A stretch of DNA of 64,000 nucleotides from CAZSDU01 sp963662525 (GTDB lineage: Bacteria > Bacteroidota > Bacteroidia > Bacteroidales > FEN-979): NCBI GenBank assembly GCA_963662525.1, contig OY759717.1, forward strand, positions 310,001 through 374,000, read 5' to 3'. The notes beneath the pieces were generated by a model. That model was not told the DNA's origin. It worked only from the letters and a program-made list of their open reading frames with translations, and did no database searches. Position 1 is the stretch's first letter. Every line of letters begins with the position of its first letter. The position numbers were made by a program, and so were the translations under genes. Positions 52,449 to 62,098 of this stretch are shown here, in pieces.

Positions 52449-55400
52449 TCAACGGGATCTAGAAACCTGGATGAAAGTCACTTCAATATCACCTCCCTGA
52501 GGATAAAGACTAATCCAGTTATTATCCAACCTGTACCAGCTATCCTGATCCATTACACTGATCAGGCGTTCATTAACTCTTCCGTCTGTGCTAAGATTCT
52601 TAACCACAACCCCTCCACCCGCTTGTTTGTCCTTTCCATATCGTAAAAGAACATTGAACGATTTATTGGAGAGGTTTTTCACTTTGATATAAATGAAATT
52701 ATTCTTTCTGGAAGCCATATTTACAGGCGTAAAGGGGAATTGTTTTTCCTCGCCCGCAGCAATGACCACAGTTGATTTAAACACATCGACAATGGCATTT
52801 TCAGAAATAATCTTTCTGATTTTAGAGACCATTTCCCTGGGATAATTCTCCATTGGAAGGTAAGCGATCGCTTCATTATAAGCATCAATGGCTTTATCAT
52901 ATTCATAAGCATTGAAATACCGGTCGCCATCACTCACTACCTTATCGTACTTCCCTTTATTGGCGCGGTATATAGAGTCGATCTTCGCATTCACATAAGC
53001 TGTTTTTTCTTTGGGAGCTGATTCCTCCGGAAATATTCCAGCTGCTTGTTTGTATGAAGCTAATGCTTTGGCATAATCTTTTTCATTCAGAAAAGTATCT
53101 CCGCCAGTCAACAGGTTTTCAAATAATTTACGTTTACCGAGAATTTCCTCCAATATCTTGTTAATCTCTGCCATCTTCTGGGTTGGATAAGCTGATTCAG
53201 GTTTGATAACTGAGGCATTCTCATATTCCGATCTCGCTTCCTCATATTTTTTTGCAAGCATTAATCCATCGGCTTTGGTTACAGTTGCTTTGTACGCTTC
53301 TTCTTTTGCTTTGATATTTGAGATAATACCTTCAAGTTCCAAAATCCGGTCTTTGGGGTATTGCTCTTCAGGTTTTATTTTGGCGGCATTTGTATAGTCC
53401 AGCTTGGCTTGCTCAAATGATTTATCCACCATCGATTTATCTGCTCTTGCCAAAGCTGCCTGGTATTGCTGATCGAGAACTTTCTGCCGGGTCAAAGCAG
53501 CTGCAATTTCATTATCGATTTCAGTAATCTTTGTTTTGGGATATGTTTCACCAGGTTTCAGGTCAACAGCTTTCTGATACTCAGTTTTAGCCAGATCCAA
53601 TGATTTCCCTGCAAGTAATTTATCTGCTGCCATGATGAGCAGCCTGAACTCATCATCCACTGCCTGTTTCTTGACTATTTCAGACAAGGCCTGATCAATT
53701 TCGGTAATTCTGTTTTTGGGGTAGGCTTCCTCTGGTTTCAGTGTCAGGGCATTCTGGTATCCGGCACGGGCCTGATCATAGTTTTTTTCAACCAACAATT
53801 TATCAGCATTTGCAATCACCTTGGCGTACTGTTCATCCAAAGCTTTTTTAGCTGCAATTTCTCCGGTAATTTGATCAATTTCGGCGATTTTATCCTTGGG
53901 ATATTGCTCGGCCGGTTTTAAATTTCCTGCATTCATGTATTCCCTCCTTGCCTGTTCATATATTTTGGCAAGTATAAGTTTATCTGCATTGTCCAGGAAT
54001 GCTATATACTTATCATCAAGAACTTTCTGCGCAGCTATTTCTGCAATAATTTTTTCAGATTCAACAATTCTATCTTTAGAATACTGCTCGTTTGGCTTGA
54101 TCGCTCCTGCTTCCTGGTATGCTGTTCTGGCAAGAATAAATGATTTTTCTGCAAATAGCTGGTCGGCTTTTTGTAAAGCAGCAGAATATTGATCATCCAA
54201 TGCCTTTTGTTTCTGGATGTCCTGCAGCGCAATATCAATTTCCCTGATCCTTGACTGGGGATAAGCTTCCAGAGGTTTACTTTTCAGTGCCGCCTGGTAC
54301 TGCAACTTAGCCAGGGCATAGGATTTATCAGCCAATAACTTATCTGCCGTTTCGACAAACTGATTATACTGTTCTTCCAAAGCTTTCAGCCTGGCAATTT
54401 CAGCAATCATCTTATCAGTCTCCGCCATTTTTGTTTTCGGATAAGCTTCAGCAGGTTTCAGGTCCAAGGCATGCTGAAATTCCTCCCGGGCCTGGTCATA
54501 TTTTTTCTCTGAAAATAATTTATCGGCATTTACAATTACCTGGGAAAATTGCTCATCCAGGGATTTTTTGGCAGCATTATCAGCCTCGATTTTATTGATG
54601 CTGGCGATTTTATCCTTGGGATATTGCTCCTCAGGTTTCAGGTCCAAGGCATGCTGATATTCCGTCCGGGCTAGTTCGTATGTTTGATCAAGAAAGAACT
54701 TATCAGCAATTGATAATATTGATTTATATTTCTCATCCAGTGCTTTACGGGCCGCAATTTCTTCAAGAAATTTATCCGTTTCTGCAATTTTTTCCTTGGG
54801 GTATTGCTCGTTTGGCTTGATCGTTCCTGCATCCTGGTATTCTTTTCTGGCAAGAATAAATGATTTTTCTGCAAATAGCTGGTCGGCTTTTTGTAAAGCA
54901 GCAGAATATTGATCATCCAATGCCTTTTGTTTCTGGATGTCCTGCAGAGCAATATCAATTTCCCTGATCCTTGACTGGGGATAAGCTTCCAGAGGTTTAC
55001 TTTTCAGTGCCGCCTGGTACTGCAACTTAGCCAGGGCATAGGATTTATCAGCCAATAACTTATCTGCCGTTTCGACAAACTGATTATACTTTTCCTCCAA
55101 AGCTTTCAGCCTGGCAATTTCAGCAATCATCTTATCAATCTCCGCCATTTTTGTTTTCGGATAAGCTTCAGCAGGTTTCAGGTCCAGGGCATGCTGAAAT
55201 TCAGCCCGGGCCTGGTCGTAATTTTTCTCTGAAAATAACTTATCGCCGTTTACAATTACCTGCGAAAATTGCTCATCCAGGGATTTTTTAGTCAATAATT
55301 CATCTTCCTTCTGCCTGGCAATATCTGAGAAGATGCTGTCCAACTCGTGAATCTTGCCTGCCGGATATGGTTCTCCTGGCTTCAGTTTTAATGCCTGCTC

Positions 55401-57035
55401 ATAGGATACCCGGGAGAGCTGGTATTGCTTACCGGTATAAAAATTGTCAGCTTTTGCAATAAGCGATTTGTACTGATTTTCCAAAATCTTTTGTTTGGAT
55501 TGAATTTCCAGGGTCATTGAAATATCTGCCAGTTTTTGTTTCGGATAAGCATCTGATGGATTTAGTTTCAATGCCATCTGGTATTCAACCCTGGCAGCCT
55601 CAAATAAATTTAAGGTAAGCAGACTGTCACCCTTAGTGATTATTGACTTATAATTCAATTCTTCTTTTCTTTTTGCAGCCTCAATATCATTATAGATACC
55701 TTCAATTTTACTTATTTGTTCAAACGGATATTTTTCACCAGGTTTCAGCGCAGATGCTTTCTGATATTCTGTCCTTGCAAGGTCATAGCGCTTTTGAGTA
55801 AGCAATTTATCAGCGCTGGCAATACTTGTTCTGTAGGAGTCTTCAGTCGCTTTTTCAACGCCGATGAATTTACTGATTTCTTCAATTTTATCCTTTGGAT
55901 ATTGTTCCTGTGGCTTTAAACCTGACGCTTTCTGAAATTCTGTTCTGGCTTGTTCATAAGATTTGGAATTAAATAATCTATCCCCGCTGACAATGGCTGC
56001 CGCATATTGTTCATCCAGCGCTTTGGCCATAGCAGCTTCCTGTCCGGTGAGCAGTCCTTCCGATTTCTGAACCATTTCCCTGGGATATGCTTCATTCGGT
56101 TTAACCGATAATGACAGCTTATAATTTTCACGGGCTTTTAGATAATTTTTTGCAATGTAAAGGCTATCACCCATTTCGATATATCGCTCATAATCATCTC
56201 TTAATTGCTTCTGCCGGGCAATCAGGGCATCAATTTCACTTATTTTCGTCCTTGGATAAACCTGCTCAGGTTGAATGATGGCCGCTTCTCCATATGCTTT
56301 TTTTGCTCCATCGTATTGTCCTGTTTTAAATAACTGATCAGCTTGGGAAACCGCTTTATTATATGCATCATCCTTGGCTTTCAGTGCCTTTACAATAGCT
56401 GTGAGTTCGGACACCCTTTCAGCCAGATATTTTTGTTCCGGTTTCAATTTGGCTGCTATCAGATATTCCGGGAGAGCAGCACGGAAGTTGGAATCGTGAT
56501 AAAAGGCATCAGCCTGAGTAAGGGCCTGGGTGTATTTTTCTTCAAGTACCTGCTTATCTACCTGGATCTTTATAATCTCATTGATCTTTTGTTTTGGATA
56601 TGATTCTGAAGGCATCAATTTACCTGCATTTTCATATTCCAGCTTAGCTCTCTCAAAATCCTTTTCCTGAAATAGCTTATCGGCACTGGCGATTGCCACA
56701 TCATACAAAATATTCTGGGCTTTCTGCGACCTCAGTAAATCCATGGTTCTGCGTAGTTTCGACTTGGCCAGTGTATCACCGGGGATCAAATCAATGGCAA
56801 CCTGGTACGATGCTTTGGCATTAAGATAATCCTTGTTGCCAAAATACTTATCACCACGGCATAAGGCACGTTGAAAAGGAGTTGAATCAAGAGCAGCAGA
56901 AGCAAATTTCTGAGTTCCGACGGGATCTATATTCAATGGCAGTGATGCTGTCCACCGGGAAACTGCAAAGGTAATTCCAATGACCAAGACAAAGCCTAAA
57001 ATAGTAGCAGGTTGAATAAAACGGGGAATGTTCAT
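52449..57035 (-). CDS. Giant 23-unit TPR-like repeat protein
   Basis: A 1528-residue protein. A signal-anchor helix (about residues 8-30) precedes about 23 units of ~60 residues with the pattern AD.L...K.Y..A...Y..A..LKP.E.YP...I.EI, each a pair of TPR-like helices. The last ~110 residues form a beta-rich domain (VKNLSNKSFNVLLRYG, DIEVTFIQV). The repeats probably form a long periplasmic or surface solenoid. Units 10-12 and 14-16 are nearly identical in DNA, so the gene has expanded recently. It starts 19 bp after lolD on the same strand and may depend on its promoter. Binding partner unknown. Confidence 0.9.
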   Translation of the reverse strand: MNIPRFIQPATILGFVLVIGITFAVSRWTASLPLNIDPVGTQKFASAALDSTPFQRALCRGDKYFGNKDYLNAKASYQVAIDLIPGDTLAKSKLRRTMDLLRSQKAQNILYDVAIASADKLFQEKDFERAKLEYENAGKLMPSESYPKQKINEIIKIQVDKQVLEEKYTQALTQADAFYHDSNFRAALPEYLIAAKLKPEQKYLAERVSELTAIVKALKAKDDAYNKAVSQADQLFKTGQYDGAKKAYGEAAIIQPEQVYPRTKISEIDALIARQKQLRDDYERYIEMGDSLYIAKNYLKARENYKLSLSVKPNEAYPREMVQKSEGLLTGQEAAMAKALDEQYAAAIVSGDRLFNSKSYEQARTEFQKASGLKPQEQYPKDKIEEISKFIGVEKATEDSYRTSIASADKLLTQKRYDLARTEYQKASALKPGEKYPFEQISKIEGIYNDIEAAKRKEELNYKSIITKGDSLLTLNLFEAARVEYQMALKLNPSDAYPKQKLADISMTLEIQSKQKILENQYKSLIAKADNFYTGKQYQLSRVSYEQALKLKPGEPYPAGKIHELDSIFSDIARQKEDELLTKKSLDEQFSQVIVNGDKLFSEKNYDQARAEFQHALDLKPAEAYPKTKMAEIDKMIAEIARLKALEEKYNQFVETADKLLADKSYALAKLQYQAALKSKPLEAYPQSRIREIDIALQDIQKQKALDDQYSAALQKADQLFAEKSFILARKEYQDAGTIKPNEQYPKEKIAETDKFLEEIAARKALDEKYKSILSIADKFFLDQTYELARTEYQHALDLKPEEQYPKDKIASINKIEADNAAKKSLDEQFSQVIVNADKLFSEKKYDQAREEFQHALDLKPAEAYPKTKMAETDKMIAEIARLKALEEQYNQFVETADKLLADKSYALAKLQYQAALKSKPLEAYPQSRIREIDIALQDIQKQKALDDQYSAALQKADQLFAEKSFILARTAYQEAGAIKPNEQYSKDRIVESEKIIAEIAAQKVLDDKYIAFLDNADKLILAKIYEQARREYMNAGNLKPAEQYPKDKIAEIDQITGEIAAKKALDEQYAKVIANADKLLVEKNYDQARAGYQNALTLKPEEAYPKNRITEIDQALSEIVKKQAVDDEFRLLIMAADKLLAGKSLDLAKTEYQKAVDLKPGETYPKTKITEIDNEIAAALTRQKVLDQQYQAALARADKSMVDKSFEQAKLDYTNAAKIKPEEQYPKDRILELEGIISNIKAKEEAYKATVTKADGLMLAKKYEEARSEYENASVIKPESAYPTQKMAEINKILEEILGKRKLFENLLTGGDTFLNEKDYAKALASYKQAAGIFPEESAPKEKTAYVNAKIDSIYRANKGKYDKVVSDGDRYFNAYEYDKAIDAYNEAIAYLPMENYPREMVSKIRKIISENAIVDVFKSTVVIAAGEEKQFPFTPVNMASRKNNFIYIKVKNLSNKSFNVLLRYGKDKQAGGGVVVKNLSTDGRVNERLISVMDQDSWYRLDNNWISLYPQGGDIEVTFIQVSRSR
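54085..54570 (-). repeat. Internal duplicated segment, copy 1
   Basis: About 480 bp encoding repeat units 14-16, nearly identical to 54805-55290 at an offset of exactly 720 bp (four 60-residue units). Lines of 60 bp are identical at several points (for example 54241-54360 with 54961-55080). Confidence 0.9.
54805..55290 (-). repeat. Internal duplicated segment, copy 2
   Basis: The second copy of the segment at 54085-54570, encoding units 10-12 of the same protein. The few differences are scattered single bases, mostly at the edges of the copies. Confidence 0.9.
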
Positions 57036-57054
57036 GCGTCAGGTAAGCTTGCAG

Positions 57055-57708
57055 TTACTGATGGATAATACCATCTTTAATAGTAAGTTTTCGATCGGCC
57101 ATATCTGCCAGGTCAAGATTATGGGTTACAATCACATAGGTCTGATTATACGTTTCCCTTAGCTGGAAAAACAATTGATGTAAATCCACGGCCGATGATG
57201 AGTCCAGGTTTCCTGAAGGTTCATCGGCCAGAATCATTCCCGGATCATTGATCAGTGCTCTTGCCACGGCAACCCTTTGCTGCTCTCCTCCCGACAACTC
57301 CGATGGTTTATGGGTTACCCTGTCACTGAGGTTCATAAATTCAAGTAGTTCCATGGCTTTGCGCTCTGCTTCTTTTTTACTTTTTCGTGCAATAAAAGCC
57401 GGGATACAAACATTTTCTAGGGCAGAAAACTCCGGGAGTAAATGATGAAACTGAAAAACAAATCCGATATGCTTATTTCTGAATTCTGCCATTTTCCGGT
57501 CTGATAATCCCTGAATCTCAATCCCATTAAGTTTAAGGTTGCCAGCATCTGCCTTGTCGAGTGTTCCAAGAATATGCAACAGGGTTGACTTTCCTGCTCC
57601 GGAAGCCCCCACGATGGAAATGATCTCTCCTTTCCTCACTTCCACGCTGATTCCCTTGAGTACTTCGAGCGGACCAAATGATTTCCTGATATTACGGGCA
57701 GATATCAT
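57055..57708 (-). CDS. lolD: Lipoprotein-releasing system ATPase LolD
   Basis: A 217-residue ATPase with Walker A GASGAGKST, signature LSGGEQQRVAVARA and Walker B MILADEPSGNLD, closely similar to LolD, which energises release of lipoproteins from the inner membrane. I chose the ATG at 57706-57708 (MISARNIRKSFG): a longer frame starts at a TTG at 57729 that lies in the promoter box TACCTTTG (57727-57734) and so cannot be transcribed. It is followed 19 bp later by the giant repeat protein; no lolC/E-type permease is adjacent. Confidence 0.9.
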   Translation of the reverse strand: MISARNIRKSFGPLEVLKGISVEVRKGEIISIVGASGAGKSTLLHILGTLDKADAGNLKLNGIEIQGLSDRKMAEFRNKHIGFVFQFHHLLPEFSALENVCIPAFIARKSKKEAERKAMELLEFMNLSDRVTHKPSELSGGEQQRVAVARALINDPGMILADEPSGNLDSSSAVDLHQLFFQLRETYNQTYVIVTHNLDLADMADRKLTIKDGIIHQ

Positions 57709-57726
57709 ATTTTCGTGCTGAAACTG

Positions 57727-57734
57727 CAAAGGTA
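57727..57734 (-). promoter_or_regulatory. Bacteroidota -7 box for lolD
   Basis: The minus strand reads TACCTTTG followed by C, matching TAnnTTTG, 18 bp before the lolD ATG. Its last bases would be read as the TTG of the longer frame, which therefore is not the start. Confidence 0.5.
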
Positions 57735-57754
57735 ATAAAATCCCGGGTCAGGGT

Positions 57755-57785
57755 TTTGTTAATCCGCAATAAACTGCTATTTTTG
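57755..57785 (+). promoter_or_regulatory. sucC promoter, full Bacteroidota consensus
   Basis: TTTG at 57755-57758 and TATTTTTG at 57778-57785 are separated by 19 bp, the ideal -33/-7 arrangement. Transcription would start near 57792. Confidence 0.65.
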
Positions 57786-57810
57786 GTTTTCTAAAGCAAT
57801 CTGTTTTCAT

Positions 57811-59001
57811 ATGAATTTACATGAATTTCAAAGCAAGTCAATCCTGAAGCACTTCGGTGTCGCCGTTCCTGAAGGAGCATTGGCATATACCGAAGAAGAA
57901 GCCGTGAAAGCAGCGGAGTACCTGGCAGGAGCAACAGGCACTGACAAATGGGTTATCAAGGCCCAGGTTCATGCCGGAGGGCGGGGTAAAGGTGGTGGTG
58001 TTAAAGTTGCAACATCCATTGAAGAAGTGAGGCAGATTGCCAGCCAAATTATTGGCATGAAACTGATCACCCCTCAAACAGCCGCTGAAGGGAAACTGGT
58101 CAGAAAAGTATATGTGGAGCAAAACATTTTTTATCCGGGGCCCACTGCACCTACAGAAATATACATGAGTGTATTGCTTAACAGGCAGCGCGGACATACC
58201 ATCCTGATGTATTCACCCAGGGGCGGAATGGATATTGAGAAAGTTGCCGAGGAGACCCCGGAACTGATTTTTACTGAAGAAATCGACCCAAAGATAGGAC
58301 TTCAGGCATTCCAGGCCAGAAAAGTGGCTTTCAATCTGGGACTGAAAGATGATGCATACAAGAACATGGTCAGGTTCGTTTTTGCCGTTTATAAAGCATA
58401 TGAGCAAAGCGATGCATCCCTGGTAGAAATAAATCCCGTGTTTAAAACCTCCGATAATAAAATTCTTGCCGCGGATGCCAAGGTCGTGATCGATAACAAT
58501 GCCCTTTTCCGTCATCCAGATATTGCTGTTATGCGTGATTATGATGAGGAAGACCCCATCGAAGTGGAAGCCACCCGACATGACCTGAACTATGTCAAAC
58601 TCAACGGAAATGTAGGATGTATGGTCAATGGTGCAGGGCTTGCCATGGCCACGATGGATATCATCAAGCTATCCGGTGGAGACCCTGCTAATTTTCTTGA
58701 TGTCGGTGGATCTGCTAATGCCAAACGGGTAGAAGAAGGATTCCGGATCATTTTAAGAGATCCGAAAGTCAAGGCCATATTGGTTAATATTTTCGGCGGG
58801 ATTGTACGATGCGATCGGGTAGCCCAGGGGATAGTAGACGCCTATAAAAACATCGGTGAAATCAACATTCCAATCATCGTAAGGCTACAAGGAACCAACG
58901 CTGAAGAAGGGAAAGCCATTATTGATGCTTCCGGATTAAAAGTCCATTCAGCCATCACTCTGCTGGAAGCAGCCAACCTGGTAACTAAAGTTTTGAGGTA
59001 A
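57811..59001 (+). CDS. sucC: Succinyl-CoA synthetase beta subunit
   Basis: A 396-residue ATP-grasp protein that, with SucD, converts succinyl-CoA to succinate with nucleotide triphosphate formation. Its N-terminus is typical (NLHEFQSKSILKHFGV), and the ATP-grasp and C-terminal CoA-ligase-like domains include GGRGKGGGV and IVRLQGTNAEEG. sucD is not in the neighbourhood, so the alpha subunit is encoded elsewhere. The stop abuts the convergent S41 peptidase gene. Confidence 0.95.
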   Translation: MNLHEFQSKSILKHFGVAVPEGALAYTEEEAVKAAEYLAGATGTDKWVIKAQVHAGGRGKGGGVKVATSIEEVRQIASQIIGMKLITPQTAAEGKLVRKVYVEQNIFYPGPTAPTEIYMSVLLNRQRGHTILMYSPRGGMDIEKVAEETPELIFTEEIDPKIGLQAFQARKVAFNLGLKDDAYKNMVRFVFAVYKAYEQSDASLVEINPVFKTSDNKILAADAKVVIDNNALFRHPDIAVMRDYDEEDPIEVEATRHDLNYVKLNGNVGCMVNGAGLAMATMDIIKLSGGDPANFLDVGGSANAKRVEEGFRIILRDPKVKAILVNIFGGIVRCDRVAQGIVDAYKNIGEINIPIIVRLQGTNAEEGKAIIDASGLKVHSAITLLEAANLVTKVLR

Positions 59002-60621
59002 TTACCGGTCAATCTTTAATTTATCAAATAAGCTGTCATCATTGATCACCTGGATGGCTTTTTGAACCTCATCATCACTCTGGTTGACAATGGTATAAAG
59101 TTCCTTCATGTCCCATAGCTTCTGGGCAACCAAACCTTTTATCTGTGATTTGATCAATACTTCTGAAGCTGTATATCCTTTCTCATCTTTCTTGATTCCC
59201 TCTTTTTCTGCAAAGTCGAAAAAGGTCCTCATAAAATCATCATTCAGGATGAAACTCTTATCGAAGGCAGTGAAAACAGGATAATTCTGCTGAAGGGATT
59301 TTCTGTTGCGGTCGACAAAATCACCGACAAATAAATTGATTACATTTTTACGCCGGAGATCAAGGTAATAATCGCTGATTTTCGTCGAATCCCAGGGAAT
59401 AAAAACATCGGGCATGATACCCCCTCCGCCATATACCACTCTTTTTTTAGAAGTATAGAATTTGAGTGAATCCGGAAATTTAATGCTATCCGCATGCAAG
59501 AGTTCTCCATGTTTGACACGCTGGCTGAAATCCTCATAATATTTATCTACTCCTCCCTGGTATGATTTCTGAATGCATTTGCCGGAAGGGTTGTAATACC
59601 TGGCAGTGGTCAATCTCATCTGGGAACTGTCGGGAAGTGAAAAAGGTCTCTGTACCAACCCTTTTCCGAAGGAACGTCTTCCAACAATAATGCCCCTGTC
59701 CCAATCCTGCACTGCACCTGAAACGATTTCACTGGCAGAGGCAGAATTTTCATTGATCATGATGACCAGTTTCCCTTTTTCAAACAGTCCCCTGGATGTT
59801 GAAAAATAATCTTCCCTGGGACTGCGAAGTCCCTGGGTATAAACGATCAGGCGGTCAGATCCAAGAAATTCATCTGACAGTTCGATGGAAGTGCCCATAT
59901 ATCCACCAGAATTATTGCGAAGGTCAAGAATAAGGTTTTTCATTCCTTCAGTCTTAAGCTTGAGGATGGCTTCGGAAAATTCCTGCATGGAAGATTGGGA
60001 AAATTTATTCAGGTTGATATATCCCGCATCGGGAGTGATCATATAAGCCGCATCTATGCTGTTGATTGGAATTTTATCACGGGTAATAACATAATCGATC
60101 AGTTCTTTTTTGCCCTTGCGGTATATAGAAACACTCACCCTGGTTCCTCGTTTTCCACGTAAATGATCCAGTACAAACTGATTGCTGATTTTTTTTCCCA
60201 CAACTCTTTCAGTATCGATTTTAATAATTTTGTCACCCGACATGATACCCAGTTTTTCAGAAGGCCCACCGGGTATGGGATGAACAACGGTAATGGTATC
60301 CTTTAATATTTCAAACTGAACGCCGATGCCGTCAAAATTACCTTCCAGTGGCTCATTGGCCCTTTGAACCTCGCTTTTAGGAATATAAACAGAATGTGGA
60401 TCTAGTTCCTTTAATGTTTCAACAATGGCCTTTTCAACAAGCTTTCCTTCGTTGATGGTATCCACATAGGCATATTTGATAATCTGCATGGCTGTATTGT
60501 ACTTTTTCAGACCAGCATTCGGATCAACTTTCTGAGCCTGTATGGCCGGAAAAAAGATTATATTGCATAAAAAGGTGATCAGAATGAGAATTTGTCGTGA
60601 AAAATATTTTCTGTTCTTCAT
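59002..60621 (-). CDS. S41 family C-terminal processing peptidase
   Basis: A 539-residue exported protease. A signal segment (about residues 8-28) is followed by a PDZ domain (about 95-175, IGVQFEI ... GDKIIKI), then the S41 catalytic domain with the Ser in ENSASASEI (about 290) and the Lys in SFGKGLVQ (about 313), and a C-terminal helical region of about 170 residues. Tail-specific proteases cut envelope proteins at their C-termini. Unusually long C-terminus; a TACCTTTG box is 32 bp upstream. Confidence 0.92.
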   Translation of the reverse strand: MKNRKYFSRQILILITFLCNIIFFPAIQAQKVDPNAGLKKYNTAMQIIKYAYVDTINEGKLVEKAIVETLKELDPHSVYIPKSEVQRANEPLEGNFDGIGVQFEILKDTITVVHPIPGGPSEKLGIMSGDKIIKIDTERVVGKKISNQFVLDHLRGKRGTRVSVSIYRKGKKELIDYVITRDKIPINSIDAAYMITPDAGYINLNKFSQSSMQEFSEAILKLKTEGMKNLILDLRNNSGGYMGTSIELSDEFLGSDRLIVYTQGLRSPREDYFSTSRGLFEKGKLVIMINENSASASEIVSGAVQDWDRGIIVGRRSFGKGLVQRPFSLPDSSQMRLTTARYYNPSGKCIQKSYQGGVDKYYEDFSQRVKHGELLHADSIKFPDSLKFYTSKKRVVYGGGGIMPDVFIPWDSTKISDYYLDLRRKNVINLFVGDFVDRNRKSLQQNYPVFTAFDKSFILNDDFMRTFFDFAEKEGIKKDEKGYTASEVLIKSQIKGLVAQKLWDMKELYTIVNQSDDEVQKAIQVINDDSLFDKLKIDR

Positions 60622-60653
60622 GAATAGCTTATTAATAAAAGGGTTTGAGCGAT

Positions 60654-60661
60654 CAAAGGTA
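60654..60661 (-). promoter_or_regulatory. Bacteroidota -7 box for the S41 peptidase gene
   Basis: The minus strand reads TACCTTTG, matching TAnnTTTG, 32 bp upstream of the start. Confidence 0.45.
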
Positions 60662-60742
60662 ATTTATTTTCAGATCAGGTTCGGGAATCACTGTCAATTT
60701 TAACTTAATTTTAACTAATTTTAACGAGAATTAGTAAATCCT

Positions 60743-61432
60743 TTGGCTGAAGCAGAAAAAATAAAATTTTACCGGAGCTTTATCTTCCCCTCCCTGTTTG
60801 TACTTCTCCTATGGCTGATCAAAGGGGTAGATCTCGTTTTCAACCTCGAATTAAATCAATATGGCTTATACCCGCTTGAACCCAGAGGCTTGCTTGGAAT
60901 AATCACATCTCCTTTGCTCCATGCTGATTTCTCGCATCTCTTTGCCAATTCGGTTCCCCTGCTCGTGCTGGGAGCGCTGCTTTTTTATTTTTACAGGGAA
61001 ATTGCCTGGCTGATCCTGATCCTGCTTTACCTGATCACTGGAATCTGGGTATGGACATTCGCCAGGGGTGGGGCTGCCCACATCGGGGCCAGTGGCGTGA
61101 TTTACGGACTTGCAGCATTTCTATTTTTCAGTGGGATCATCAGGAAGGAACCAGCACTGATGGTCATCACACTGCTGATTTCCTTTTTGTACGGGAGTCT
61201 GATCTGGGGAATTTTTCCCGAATTCTTTCCTCACCAGCAGATCTCCTGGGAATCACATTTCATGGGTTTACTGGCCGGATTAGTGCTGGCTATTTATTAC
61301 CGAAAATCAGGGCCTCAGCGGAAAACACATCAATGGGATGATGAAGATGATAATGGGATAGATTATACCGCCCCTCCCTCTGAAGATTCAGGGCCCGACC
61401 CTGACATAGGGAAAGATCCTGCCGAAAACTGA
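60743..61432 (+). CDS. Rhomboid family intramembrane serine protease
   Basis: A 229-residue protein with six helices. The rhomboid core has HADFSHLFAN near residue 57, the catalytic Ser in GASGVIYGL (about residue 117) and the catalytic His in HFMGLLAGL (about residue 171), giving the usual Ser-His dyad. The first residue is a TTG codon; there is no upstream ATG in frame. The C-terminal tail is acidic and Pro-rich. Substrates are not known. Its last 45 bp overlap the convergent helix-hairpin-helix gene. Confidence 0.9.
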   Translation: MAEAEKIKFYRSFIFPSLFVLLLWLIKGVDLVFNLELNQYGLYPLEPRGLLGIITSPLLHADFSHLFANSVPLLVLGALLFYFYREIAWLILILLYLITGIWVWTFARGGAAHIGASGVIYGLAAFLFFSGIIRKEPALMVITLLISFLYGSLIWGIFPEFFPHQQISWESHFMGLLAGLVLAIYYRKSGPQRKTHQWDDEDDNGIDYTAPPSEDSGPDPDIGKDPAEN

Positions 61433-62098
61433 ATCATTCACCCCCTGAATATTCCTAAGTTCTTCGACAGTTTTAAACTGCCTGACCTTCTGCCGGTACT
61501 GCATGATGCTTTTAGTCAGCTCAAAAGAAAAGTATGGATGACGAAGCAATTCCTTAAAAGCAATCTGATTGAGGTCGACTTTTTTTACTGAGTCCATGGC
61601 AACTATTATATTTTTCTCAATCAAAGCATAGCGTATGGTATCCATCCCCCAGACTTCCAGTAACTGCTTCTTATACAGGAAGCCGCCCAATCGTTGCCTG
61701 TACGCGATTATCCTCCTTGCAAAACCGGGACCTATACCCCTCAGCCTTTGCAAATCAAAAGAATCTGCAGCATTAATTTCAACAGTAAAAGTGATCAAGG
61801 ATTCAGTTTTTCTATGTTTTAAGCTATCCTGCTGATAAAATGCAGGGACTTGCATTTTAGACAGGTATTTATTCTTTTTCATTTGTGATTCTTCCTCTCT
61901 GGCTTTTTGCCAGGCACATTCGAAAGCCTTTGTTTCCTTTTCAAATGATGTAAAGTCGATGGGCTGCCTGCAGATTTCTGAAGGTATAAAAGCATGAGCC
62001 AGGATCAATCCGACCAGGATTGAAAACAGAACAAAAACACCTCTTAACTCAGTCCTGTTAAATGACAGGTAATCCCTTATCATTGCTGCTTTTTTCAT
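61388..62098 (-). CDS. Membrane-anchored helix-hairpin-helix (ComEA-like) protein
   Basis: A 236-residue protein. I start at the ATG at 62098 (MKKAAMIRDYL); an earlier in-frame ATG at 62140 lies further inside the upstream DUF2851 gene. One helix (about residues 18-36) is followed by a charged linker and three helix-hairpin-helix segments (LQRLRGIGPGFARRI, KELLRHPYFSFELTKSIM, VEELRNIQGVNDSVFGRI) that bind DNA non-specifically in ComEA-type proteins. A role in DNA uptake or membrane DNA handling is plausible. It overlaps the DUF2851 gene by about 41 bp and follows it on the same strand. Confidence 0.75.
   Translation of the reverse strand: MKKAAMIRDYLSFNRTELRGVFVLFSILVGLILAHAFIPSEICRQPIDFTSFEKETKAFECAWQKAREEESQMKKNKYLSKMQVPAFYQQDSLKHRKTESLITFTVEINAADSFDLQRLRGIGPGFARRIIAYRQRLGGFLYKKQLLEVWGMDTIRYALIEKNIIVAMDSVKKVDLNQIAFKELLRHPYFSFELTKSIMQYRQKVRQFKTVEELRNIQGVNDSVFGRIFPYVRVGP

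Noticed and set aside
52449..57035. Repeated DNA that could be taken for a CRISPR array or tandem satellite
   Set aside because: The repeats are in frame, encode a consistent 60-residue helical unit and have no unrelated spacers.
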